This document shows, piece after piece, positions 7,068 through 13,144 of a stretch of DNA of 13,144 nucleotides. Both the position numbers and the translations under genes were made by a program. The DNA lies in the NCBI GenBank assembly GCA_023430945.1, contig JAEYYE010000405.1, positions 1 to 13,144 of the forward strand, written 5' to 3'. Position 1 is the stretch's first letter; the number at the start of each line of letters is the position of its first letter. Origin of the DNA: Bacteroidota bacterium (GTDB lineage: Bacteria; Bacteroidota; Bacteroidia; Flavobacteriales_F; PHOS-HE28). The notes beneath the pieces are model-generated. The model was given only the letters and a program-made list of their open reading frames with translations, searched no databases and was not told where the DNA came from.

Positions 7068-8384
7068 ATGAATTCCATGCCTGCCCCAGCCGCGATCGGA
7101 TCGATCCGGTACCGGCTCATCCCTCTCCTGGTCTTCAGCATACTGAGCGGATACGGATCTGCACAGCATCAGCTTGATATCGGCCTTTTTCCGAGTGCCA
7201 CACCAAATGTGCTGGAATTGCGGGTACGATCTGCACAAACTTTCCAATTCGTGGTATCGGAGATCACCTTCACCATCCGTTGGGAAACCGCATCCGGCGC
7301 CACACTGGGGCCGATCAGCCAACCCAGCTGTCCAGCTCAGACCATCGGGCTTGTGGCGTCAGGCGATGGAGAGGTGAACGTTGGCGGATTCCGTTACAAG
7401 ACCTTCAGTGGTTTCGGTGGAATGCAACTGCAGCAATGTGGGACCCAGTCCGGATATAACTGGCCCGCTGGCCAGGAAGTGGTGATCGCTACATTCCCTG
7501 TCTCGAATGTGACCGGCTGTGCCAATTTCAATATCGTGAACGACAGCTATACGAACGCCAACAATAAGGATTACTACTCATCGTTCGGCGGTGCGCCCGT
7601 TACGGGCGTGATCTTCTCTTCACCCGTTCAAATTTGCGCCGGCACTTATGTTGATGTTTCCGCCAAGGCGCTATTGGATGGCCCCTATAGCACCACTACC
7701 AGCCTTATGAACGACAATCTTCGGAGTGGTGGACTTATCCCGCTTGCACATCCTTACGGCGTTGCCCCCTTCAATCATACCGGATCGGAAACCCGCCTGG
7801 CGGCTGTGACATCTGTCACTGGGAATAATGCCATTGTTGATTGGGTACTGGTCGAGCTGAGGGATCCCGGGAACTCCAGTTCGATCATCGCGCGCCGCGC
7901 GGCCTTGATCCAGCGCGATGGTGATATCGTGGATACCGATGGTGTGAGCCCTGTTCGCTTCAACAGTGTTGCTGCAGGATCGTATTTCATCGCAGTGCGT
8001 CACAGAAATCACCTGGGGATCATGACGGCGACCACACGCTCCTTGAGCCAGACCACCACCGCTGTGGATCTTACCATTGCGGGCACCGCAACTTTTGGTA
8101 CGAGTGCTAGAAGAACCCGTGGAAGCATCCTGACTCTTTGGGCAGGTAACACGAATAGCAATACCAATGTGCGTTGGTTTGGACTTGGTAACGATGCTGG
8201 TGTCATCCTCAACCTTGTGGGTCCGACAACTCCGAACAACACCATCACATCCACATATCACAATGCGGACGTGACAATGAATGGTCAGGTTAGATGGTTC
8301 GGTCTTGGTAGTGATTCAGGATTTCTTCTTAATACTGTTGGTGCTGCCACACCGAATTCCACCGTATTCCAACAACTACCCTAA
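7068..8384 (+). CDS. Secreted protein with one N-terminal beta domain and the shared C-terminal module
   Basis: I place the start at 7068 because it opens a plausible signal peptide (IGSIRYRLIPLLVFSILSGY, then GSAQ) and lies just after the upstream stop; the frame extends further upstream only by overlapping that gene. ATG at 7077 is an alternative. The product is 438 aa. The N-terminal domain (about 35-190) is a divergent single copy of the 280-aa unit domain upstream: LDIGLFPSATPNVLELRV, ITFTIRWETASG, WPAGQEVVIATFPV, CANFNIVNDSY and YYSSFGG match positions of VKLG, VITVRW, EVPFFRVP, CVDFEV.DD and WYISL.G. The C-terminal module starts at residue 195. It looks like the minimal form of the giant protein: one domain plus the tail. 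It lacks the four-Cys and calcium linkers. Function unknown; an extracellular, surface-attached location is inferred. Confidence 0.88.
   Translation: MNSMPAPAAIGSIRYRLIPLLVFSILSGYGSAQHQLDIGLFPSATPNVLELRVRSAQTFQFVVSEITFTIRWETASGATLGPISQPSCPAQTIGLVASGDGEVNVGGFRYKTFSGFGGMQLQQCGTQSGYNWPAGQEVVIATFPVSNVTGCANFNIVNDSYTNANNKDYYSSFGGAPVTGVIFSSPVQICAGTYVDVSAKALLDGPYSTTTSLMNDNLRSGGLIPLAHPYGVAPFNHTGSETRLAAVTSVTGNNAIVDWVLVELRDPGNSSSIIARRAALIQRDGDIVDTDGVSPVRFNSVAAGSYFIAVRHRNHLGIMTATTRSLSQTTTAVDLTIAGTATFGTSARRTRGSILTLWAGNTNSNTNVRWFGLGNDAGVILNLVGPTTPNNTITSTYHNADVTMNGQVRWFGLGSDSGFLLNTVGAATPNSTVFQQLP
7650..8381 (+). repeat. C-terminal module, copy 3 (variant closing subrepeats)
   Basis: The 244 codons run from VDVSAKALLDGPYS to the stop. 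The upstream part closely follows copy 1 (IVDWVLVELRDPG, AALIQRDGDIVDTDGVSPV, RHRNHLGIMT). The closing subrepeats, from about 8145, read VRWFGLGNDAGVIL and VRWFGLGSDSGFLL instead of Y(A/T)G..NDRDPIL. The protein still ends QQLP. Confidence 0.85.
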
Positions 8385-8391
8385 GTAACTT

Positions 8392-9630
8392 CTACCTCAC
8401 CATATCATCATAGAGCAGGTATTTCTGCCTGGTCTTCATGAACTCCATCAATTGGGGCTTCCATGTCGCACGGATCGTATCTTCATCTTCACCTGCGATG
8501 ATCCGCTGTCGGAGATCGCTCCCTCCTGCAAGCTTGTCGAAGAAGTTGTTGAAGAATTTTGACTTGTCCGGTGATTCCCGATACATGCCGATCAGCCAAT
8601 GGAGCTTTATTGACCGATCGAGGCGGCTCTGGAATTCACCGTAATCGGAGAGATCCAGACCGGTACAATCCAAGCCTTCATGAGGTGGGTCCTTTGCGCC
8701 CGGCCGGCTCTGCGGGGTGAATTTGTAGTTCCCGATCGGTGAACCCGGGTAGCCAATGCACTGGAATGGCCGATCGGTACCCCGGCCCACGCTCAAGATC
8801 GTGCCTTCGAAAAGTCCCAGCGAAGGGTACAGGTAGATGGATGACATGTTGGGCAGGTTCGGTGAAGGGGGCACCGGTAATTCATAGTACATGCTATGGT
8901 CATATCCTTCGCATGCGATCACTTTCAGATCACATTTTGAGCCGTTACGCAACCACCCTTCACCATTGATCATTCCGGCGTATTCCCCGATCGTCATCCC
9001 ATGCACCAACGGCACGGGATGCATCCCTACGAAAGAGGAATGTTCCAGGTCCAGTACGGGTCCATCCACATAGAAGCCGTTCGGATTCGGCCGATCCAGC
9101 ACGATCACTTTCCGATCGAGCTCTGCCGCAGCTTCCATGATGTAATGCAATGTACTTATGAATGTATAGAACCTTACGCCAACATCCTGGATGTCGAACA
9201 GTATCAGATCCACGTCCTGCAATTGTTCGGCCGATGGCTTTTTGTTCTTCCCATAGAGCGAGATGATCGGCAGGCCGGTCCGCATGTCCTTCTCGTCCTT
9301 CACCGATTCGCCGTTCGCCGCCTCGCCACGAAAACCGTGTTCCGGTGCGAACACCTTCGCGATCTGGACACCATGAGAAAGCAGACTATCCACCAGGTGC
9401 TTTCCACCGATCAACCCGGTCTGGTTGGATACGACGGCCACCCGCGCGCCCTGCAGAAGCGGCAGATACACCGCAGTTCGCTCCGCGCCGGTCAGCACCT
9501 TCTTCTCTTTCGGAGGTACAACCACCACCTGCGCGGGCGCAGTTCCCGCAAGAATGACCAGCCCCACCATCACCTGGATTAACTTCAGCGCCGCATTGTA
9601 AGATCTTCGCTTGGGCCTTCCACATTTCAT
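8392..9630 (-). CDS. namZ: Exo-beta-N-acetylmuramidase NamZ-like protein (DUF1343, GH171)
   Basis: The family removes N-acetylmuramic acid from non-reducing ends of peptidoglycan fragments, in cell-wall turnover or recycling. The 412-aa product shows the conserved blocks in order: VAVVSNQTGL (65-73), FAPEHGFRGEAANGE (94-108), SLYG (124-127), FDIQDVGVRFYTFISTL (145-161), VLDRPNP (177-183), VDGPVLD (188-194), SFVGMHPVPLVHGMTIGEYA (199-218), PPSPNLP (254-260) and FEGTILSVGRGTDRPF (274-289). Length is normal for the family. I chose the start at 9630 because it adds a basic stretch (KCGRPKRR) before a hydrophobic core ending TAPAQ, which fits a signal peptide for periplasmic export. This start overlaps the divergent permease start. 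ATG at 9570 would avoid the overlap but leaves a signal without positive charges. It converges on the gene ending at 8384 with a 7-bp gap. Family assignment is firm; substrate detail comes from known family members. Confidence 0.9.
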   Translation of the reverse strand: MKCGRPKRRSYNAALKLIQVMVGLVILAGTAPAQVVVVPPKEKKVLTGAERTAVYLPLLQGARVAVVSNQTGLIGGKHLVDSLLSHGVQIAKVFAPEHGFRGEAANGESVKDEKDMRTGLPIISLYGKNKKPSAEQLQDVDLILFDIQDVGVRFYTFISTLHYIMEAAAELDRKVIVLDRPNPNGFYVDGPVLDLEHSSFVGMHPVPLVHGMTIGEYAGMINGEGWLRNGSKCDLKVIACEGYDHSMYYELPVPPSPNLPNMSSIYLYPSLGLFEGTILSVGRGTDRPFQCIGYPGSPIGNYKFTPQSRPGAKDPPHEGLDCTGLDLSDYGEFQSRLDRSIKLHWLIGMYRESPDKSKFFNNFFDKLAGGSDLRQRIIAGEDEDTIRATWKPQLMEFMKTRQKYLLYDDMVR

Positions 9631-11146
9631 CGCGCGCCGGCTTGCGCGCAATTCATCCGACCCCAGCGTCGGATTCTCCAAGCCCATCGTGAATATCGCC
9701 ATCTTGGGGATAGTAGTCGGCATGGCCGTTATGATCGTAACGGTGGCCATCACCACCGGATTCCAGAATGAAGTGCGGGCGAAGGTAACCGGTGCGGGGG
9801 CTCATCTTCAGATCACTTCCATCAGGCAGACCGATCCGAAGGAAACACCGCGCATTCCGATCGAACGCGCTTTTTACCCCTGGCTGGATACCTTGCCACA
9901 GGTCGCACATATCCAGATCTATGCCACCAAACCGGCCATGATCGAAACATCCGGCGAGATCCAGGGCGTGATCGTGAAGGGCGTGGGCAGCGACCACGAC
10001 TGGAGCTTTTTGCAAGAACATCTGGTGGAGGGAAGACTTCCTTCGATCGGCGATACGGCCAATCCGATCGATATCCTGCTTTCCCGGTACCTGGGCCGGA
10101 GGCTTGATATAGAAGTGAACGATACTATCACCGTATATCTGATCCGTGGCCGTGAGGACATTCGCCCCAGGCGTTACAGGGTGAGCGGCCTTTACGAAAC
10201 GGGACTCGAACAGCTCGATCATCAATTGGTATACCTGGATATCGATCACTTGCAGCGCTTTTCGTTATGGGGGGTCAATGCGGAGATCATGGTCCACGAT
10301 CCCGTGCGATCGGATGGCATCGTGATCGAAGGACTTGGTTTCGGTGGTGACAGGATCTTCAGGTACGATTGGCCGGGCACTTCGCTTCGTGGCAAGGGCC
10401 CTCACGTCATCTGCACCGATCGGGATACCACCTTCACCCTGGTCGTTTCAGATGCATCCGGCACGATCCCAGATACAGCGTGGATCAAGATCGAACCACA
10501 TACGCTTCGAGGCGATCGGTGTGCAGACCGATCGAGGGTAGACGTAAGTCGTGGAGGAACCGGTGGAAGTCATCGCAAATATGCGGGCGGCTTTGAAGTA
10601 TACCTCACCGATTTCAAGGATCTGGAGGAAATGGACCAGCGGATCTATTACGACTATCTCGAGGTTGGTGAGCGATCGCTCACCGTTCGCGATCGGTTCC
10701 CCGAGATCTTCGCCTGGCTCGAATTGCTCGATACCAATGTGGTGGTGGTTATCGTGCTCATGGTGATCGTGGCGATCATCAATATGACCTCGGCGCTGCT
10801 CATCATCATTCTGGAGCGCACCACCATGATCGGCATCCTCAAATCGCTGGGCGCCACCAACGGCGCGGTACGCCGCATCTTCCTCATCCATGCCGCCTAT
10901 ATCCTCGGGCTCGGTCTGGTGATCGGCGATATCGTTGGGATCGGTGTCTGCCTGCTCCAGCAACGCTTCGGCATCGTAAAGCTCCCCGTGGAAAGCTATT
11001 ACGTGAATGAAGTACCGGTACAGCTCGAAGTCGTACCGATCGTGATTCTCAACGCAGGTACATTGCTCATTTGCCTGGCTGCACTTCTATTACCGAGTTT
11101 GCTCGTAACGCGCATCGCCCCGGTCAAGGCCATCCGGTTCGCTTAG
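9611..11146 (+). CDS. ABC transporter permease, FtsX/LolC-LolE family, with an inserted extracytoplasmic domain
   Basis: The 511-aa product has the family layout: a cytoplasmic N-terminus (FIARRLARN), one membrane helix (about 27-50), a large extracytoplasmic domain, and three C-terminal helices (about 377-402, 425-447 and 476-500). The coupling segment ERTTMIGILKSLGATNGAV and the end IAPVKAIRFA are typical. In Bacteroidota these permeases are often annotated as lipoprotein-releasing LolE-like proteins. No ATPase gene is next to it, so its partner and substrate are unknown. TTG at 9611 is the only start-like codon after the in-frame stop at 9599 that keeps the conserved N-terminus. It lies within the first codons of the divergent muramidase gene. 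It is about 100 residues longer than usual because of an insertion at about 222-325. Confidence 0.88.
   Translation: MGLPHFIARRLARNSSDPSVGFSKPIVNIAILGIVVGMAVMIVTVAITTGFQNEVRAKVTGAGAHLQITSIRQTDPKETPRIPIERAFYPWLDTLPQVAHIQIYATKPAMIETSGEIQGVIVKGVGSDHDWSFLQEHLVEGRLPSIGDTANPIDILLSRYLGRRLDIEVNDTITVYLIRGREDIRPRRYRVSGLYETGLEQLDHQLVYLDIDHLQRFSLWGVNAEIMVHDPVRSDGIVIEGLGFGGDRIFRYDWPGTSLRGKGPHVICTDRDTTFTLVVSDASGTIPDTAWIKIEPHTLRGDRCADRSRVDVSRGGTGGSHRKYAGGFEVYLTDFKDLEEMDQRIYYDYLEVGERSLTVRDRFPEIFAWLELLDTNVVVVIVLMVIVAIINMTSALLIIILERTTMIGILKSLGATNGAVRRIFLIHAAYILGLGLVIGDIVGIGVCLLQQRFGIVKLPVESYYVNEVPVQLEVVPIVILNAGTLLICLAALLLPSLLVTRIAPVKAIRFA
10274..10585 (+). other. PKD-like domain inserted in the permease's extracytoplasmic region
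   Basis: Residues about 222-325 separate two parts that look continuous in family members: the GLEQLDHQLVYLDIDHLQRF block and the GGFEVYLTDFKDLEEMD block. The inserted stretch has beta-sandwich spacing with PKD-like features: FRYDWPGTS, GKGPH, DTTFTLVVSDASGTIPDT and AWIKIEP. A Gly/Arg-rich linker (RGGTGGSHRKY) follows. It may be a substrate- or partner-binding module. The fold call is by eye only. Confidence 0.5.
10513..10534. repeat. Perfect 8-bp inverted repeat inside the permease gene
   Basis: CGATCGGT (10513-10520) and ACCGATCG (10527-10534) flank a 6-nt loop. The hairpin sits at the end of the inserted-domain coding region. It has no T-run and lies inside an intact frame, so I make no functional claim. 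Confidence 0.5.
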
Positions 11147-11167
11147 CTCTGGTGCATTTGTACGCGC

Positions 11168-11230
11168 CCTGCAATTGTTAGGCTGAAGGCGTGCAGGCAG
11201 TAGTCGGGCTTTGCCTTCAAGACACTTCCC
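11168..11230. terminator. Possible weak bidirectional terminator region between convergent genes
   Basis: The 150-bp gap between the permease stop and the tryptophanase stop (11147-11296) holds no gene. It contains two overlapping short inverted repeats: CCTGCA (11168-11173) with TGCAGG (11192-11197), and TGAAGGC (11184-11190) with GCCTTCA (11213-11219). A CCCTTTTTCC stretch starts near 11228. The stems are short and the loops long, so this is a weak call that rests mainly on position. Confidence 0.25.
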
Positions 11231-11296
11231 TTTTTCCTGACGGTATCCGATCTTTCGTGCCAGCTCTCCGGTGCGATGCCTCATCCACCTCGGAGA

Positions 11297-12691
11297 TCAC
11301 GCCTCAACACTCTCCTGCACCAACGGCTCAAAATGTGCCGTGAAATGTCTTAGGAATTTCGGCTCCTTTGTGATCTTCAAACCACGTACGCCATTGCGGC
11401 GGCGCATCACTTCCTCGAAGGTCTCAGCCACGTATTCGATGTGGCTTTGGGTGTACACACGTCGAGGGATCGCAAGCCGCACGAGTTCCATGGCCGATGG
11501 TACGAGGCTGCCATCGTCGGCGTATTTGCCGAACATCACCGAACCGATCTCCACCGTGCGGATGCCGGCGAGTCTGTAGAGTTCGCAGACGAGCGCCTGC
11601 CCGGGATATTGGTCGGCGGGGATGTGCGGGTAGAGTTTCTTCGCGTCGATGTAGACCGCGTGGCCGCCGATCGGCAGCATGAGCGGTACGCCCATCTCGT
11701 GCAATTTGTTGCCGAGGTACGTGGTGCTTTTGATCCGGTAGTTGAGGTAGCCCGGCTCAAAGACCTCATCCAATCCGATCGCGATCGCCTCCATATCGCG
11801 GCCACTGAGTCCGCCGTACGTGGTGAAGCCCTCGGTAATGATCAACAGGTTGGTGCACGCCGCAGCGAGCGCTTCATCGCGAAGCGCGAGAAAGCCGCCC
11901 ATGTTCACCAGCGCATCCTTCTTGGCGCTCATCACGGCACCATCAGCGAGGCTGAACATCTTTTGCGCGATGTGGCGATACGTGAGATCATCCATGCCAT
12001 CTTCGCGGTGCTTCACGAACCAGCTGTTCTCCGCGATCCGGCAGCAATCCAACAGGAAGAGTACGCCGTGACGTTTGCAGATCGCGGCCACACCTTCGGC
12101 ATTCGCCATGCTCACCGGCTGACCGCCGCCGCTGTTGTTGGTCACAGTGAGGATCACCGCGCCCACATTGCCTTTGTGCTCCTTCAGCAAACGATCCAGC
12201 GCGGCGACATCCATGTTGCCTTTGAAGGGATGGATCAACGAGGTATCGCGGCCTTCTTCGATCGGAATATCGATCGCTGTGGCACCACTGAATTCGATGT
12301 TCGCACGCGTGGTATCGAAGTGCGTGTTGCTGATGAACACTTTCCCTGTTCCGCCGAGGTGTCCATACAAGATCCGCTCGGCCGCGCGGCCCTGATGCGT
12401 TGGCAACACATGCTCCATGCCGGTGAGTTTCTGCACCGCTTCCTGCATGCGCAGCCACGAGCGCGAACCGGCATAGGCCTCATCGCCCGCCATCATGCCG
12501 GCCCATTGCTGGGCGCTCATCGCGCTGGTGCCGCTGTCGGTAAGAAGGTCGATGATCACATTGTCGCTCCGCAACAGGAACGGATTGTACCGCGCCTCTT
12601 TCAAGTACTGGATCCGCTCCTTTTCAGTGGAAAGCTGGATCGGTTCCACGCTCTTGATCCGGAAGGGTTCGATGATGGTTCTATGCTGCAT
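11297..12691 (-). CDS. tnaA: Tryptophanase (tryptophan indole-lyase)
   Basis: This PLP enzyme splits L-tryptophan into indole, pyruvate and ammonia in the cytoplasm. The 464-aa product covers the full family length (E. coli enzyme 471). Visible residues: Tyr73 (GDEAYAGS), Arg102 (THQGR), Phe125-Asp126 (FDTT), Asp215 and Arg218 (DCCR), the PLP lysine Lys258 (SAKKDA), Arg405 (VRLAIPR) and His449 (RHFTA). The N-terminal part resembles tyrosine phenol-lyase (EPFRIKSVE, AMSAQQWAGMM.GDEAYAGS). However, the positions that in phenol-lyase are Thr124 (FTTT) and Arg381 (MERG) are Asp126 and Ile382 (VEIG) here, and His449 replaces the phenol-lyase Phe (RFFTA). I therefore call tryptophanase. I see no TnaC-like leader upstream and no adjacent tryptophan permease gene. 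Downstream it converges on the permease gene. The only other same-strand gene is the toxin fragment 196 bp upstream. Confidence 0.93.
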   Translation of the reverse strand: MQHRTIIEPFRIKSVEPIQLSTEKERIQYLKEARYNPFLLRSDNVIIDLLTDSGTSAMSAQQWAGMMAGDEAYAGSRSWLRMQEAVQKLTGMEHVLPTHQGRAAERILYGHLGGTGKVFISNTHFDTTRANIEFSGATAIDIPIEEGRDTSLIHPFKGNMDVAALDRLLKEHKGNVGAVILTVTNNSGGGQPVSMANAEGVAAICKRHGVLFLLDCCRIAENSWFVKHREDGMDDLTYRHIAQKMFSLADGAVMSAKKDALVNMGGFLALRDEALAAACTNLLIITEGFTTYGGLSGRDMEAIAIGLDEVFEPGYLNYRIKSTTYLGNKLHEMGVPLMLPIGGHAVYIDAKKLYPHIPADQYPGQALVCELYRLAGIRTVEIGSVMFGKYADDGSLVPSAMELVRLAIPRRVYTQSHIEYVAETFEEVMRRRNGVRGLKITKEPKFLRHFTAHFEPLVQESVEA

Positions 12692-12887
12692 TGCAGCAAA
12701 GGTCTTGGAGCGGTGGGAGGTGGGGTATGATGGTGGTCATGTTTTTTGGGCGTGCCGGCGCTCAAAATGCAGCGCCGTCGGGCTTTCCCTTTCAAGTCCT
12801 CAGTCGTCGTTCCTCCTCCTTCCGGGCTTTCCAGTCCAATACCTCACGCGAAATGCGGGGTGGCGAGAATAACCACTCTAAAGAAAT
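12692..12887. other. Intergenic region upstream of tryptophanase, with a short hairpin
   Basis: I see no gene in these 196 bp. They presumably hold the tnaA promoter, but I find no TAnnTTTG-type Bacteroidota -7 element on the minus strand. The one clear structure is a 7-bp perfect inverted repeat, CGGCGCT (12756-12762) and AGCGCCG (12771-12777), with an 8-nt loop. On the minus strand it is followed by an A-run rather than a T-run, so it is not a typical terminator for the upstream toxin gene. Confidence 0.4.
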
Positions 12888-13144
12888 TCACTCGATCAGG
12901 CGAAAGAGGCTCTTTGTCACCTCTGAATATTTCGAGTCGCTCAGCTTTCCAGCTTTGTAGAGAACAATGCGCCTATCTGCAGTAAATATCTTGTTCGGGC
13001 GGATGTTGCTTGATACGGGTAGACGACCCTCAGTGAGGTCTTCTGTGTTCAATTGGATCTCAAATCCATCACGCTTCGATCGACTGGTGATCTGGCAAAG
13101 AATGATGTCATCACCACCCCAGTCTGCGATCACCAGTGCTGGGC
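12888..13144 (-). CDS. MazF/PemK-family toxin-like endoribonuclease, 5' end outside the window
   Basis: The frame is open to the right edge; reading from there it begins PALVIADWGGDDIILCQITS, which matches the strand after the conserved RPALVI block of PemK/MazF proteins. The remaining ~85 residues (QITSRSKRDGFEIQL, GRLPVSSNIRPNKIFTADRR, final SLFRLIE) fit the family's second half. In this part of such proteins the S.IR..KIFT segment carries the residues of the RNA-cleaving site. Known members are sequence-specific mRNA interferases, usually paired with a small antitoxin gene just upstream. That gene would lie outside this window, so I cannot say whether this is a complete toxin-antitoxin pair. 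The valine GTG at 13133 is internal to a beta strand and is not the start. Confidence 0.75.
   Translation of the reverse strand, partial: PALVIADWGGDDIILCQITSRSKRDGFEIQLNTEDLTEGRLPVSSNIRPNKIFTADRRIVLYKAGKLSDSKYSEVTKSLFRLIE

Noticed and set aside
9001..9582. 193-codon plus-strand open frame opposite the muramidase gene
   Set aside because: It is antisense to conserved DUF1343 blocks and has no recognisable domain of its own.
10448..10963. 171-codon minus-strand frame rich in Asp, Glu and His opposite the permease
   Set aside because: Its odd composition is the mirror of the permease's membrane helices and does not look like a separate protein.
11441..12730. 429-codon plus-strand open frame opposite tryptophanase
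   Set aside because: It is fully antisense to a gene with all catalytic residues intact. Its His/Arg/Ala-rich translation is typical of a shadow frame in GC-rich DNA.
12692..12887. TnaC-type leader peptide upstream of tryptophanase
   Set aside because: I found no short minus-strand frame here with a conserved Trp and Pro arrangement placed before the tnaA start.

Overview
The window looks like part of a Bacteroidota chromosome. My best guess is a Flavobacteriales-type lineage of moderately high GC. The evidence is: giant secreted proteins built of HYR/PKD-like Ig folds and thrombospondin-3-like calcium linkers; a DUF1343/NamZ (GH171) muramidase with a signal peptide; an FtsX/LolE-type permease; no clear Shine-Dalgarno sequences; and start regions without an obvious -10/-35 of proteobacterial type. 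The lineage is inferred from protein style and is not proven by any marker gene. I see no rRNA, tRNA, CRISPR, IS element or phage gene.

Left part (1-8384, plus strand): three consecutive genes for large secreted or surface proteins. The first enters from the left edge. The second encodes 1781 aa and carries four ~280-aa repeats followed by three near-identical 75-aa repeats. The third encodes 438 aa and is a minimal version of the second, with one divergent copy of the same N-terminal domain. All three end in the same ~245-255-aa C-terminal module, which closes with two ~40-aa subrepeats and the final residues -QLP. None carries the usual lysine-rich T9SS type A tail that I would recognise, so the shared module is the best candidate for a common sorting, anchoring or docking signal. 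This is the most interesting part of the window. A strong hairpin separates genes 1 and 2, while genes 2 and 3 are only 31 bp apart.

Middle part (8392-11146): a minus-strand exo-muramidase gene (NamZ/DUF1343) converges on the third adhesin gene with a 7-bp gap. Its start codon overlaps head-to-head with the start of a plus-strand ABC permease gene. That permease has a ~104-residue PKD-like insertion in its extracytoplasmic domain.

Right part (11147-13144): a minus-strand tryptophanase gene (tnaA) whose N-terminal half resembles tyrosine phenol-lyase, although its specificity residues are those of tryptophanase. Upstream of it, and cut by the right edge, is a MazF/PemK-type toxin fragment.

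The three surface-protein genes plausibly work as one set through their shared terminal module. The muramidase, permease, tryptophanase and toxin look like unrelated housekeeping or accessory genes that happen to be neighbours.
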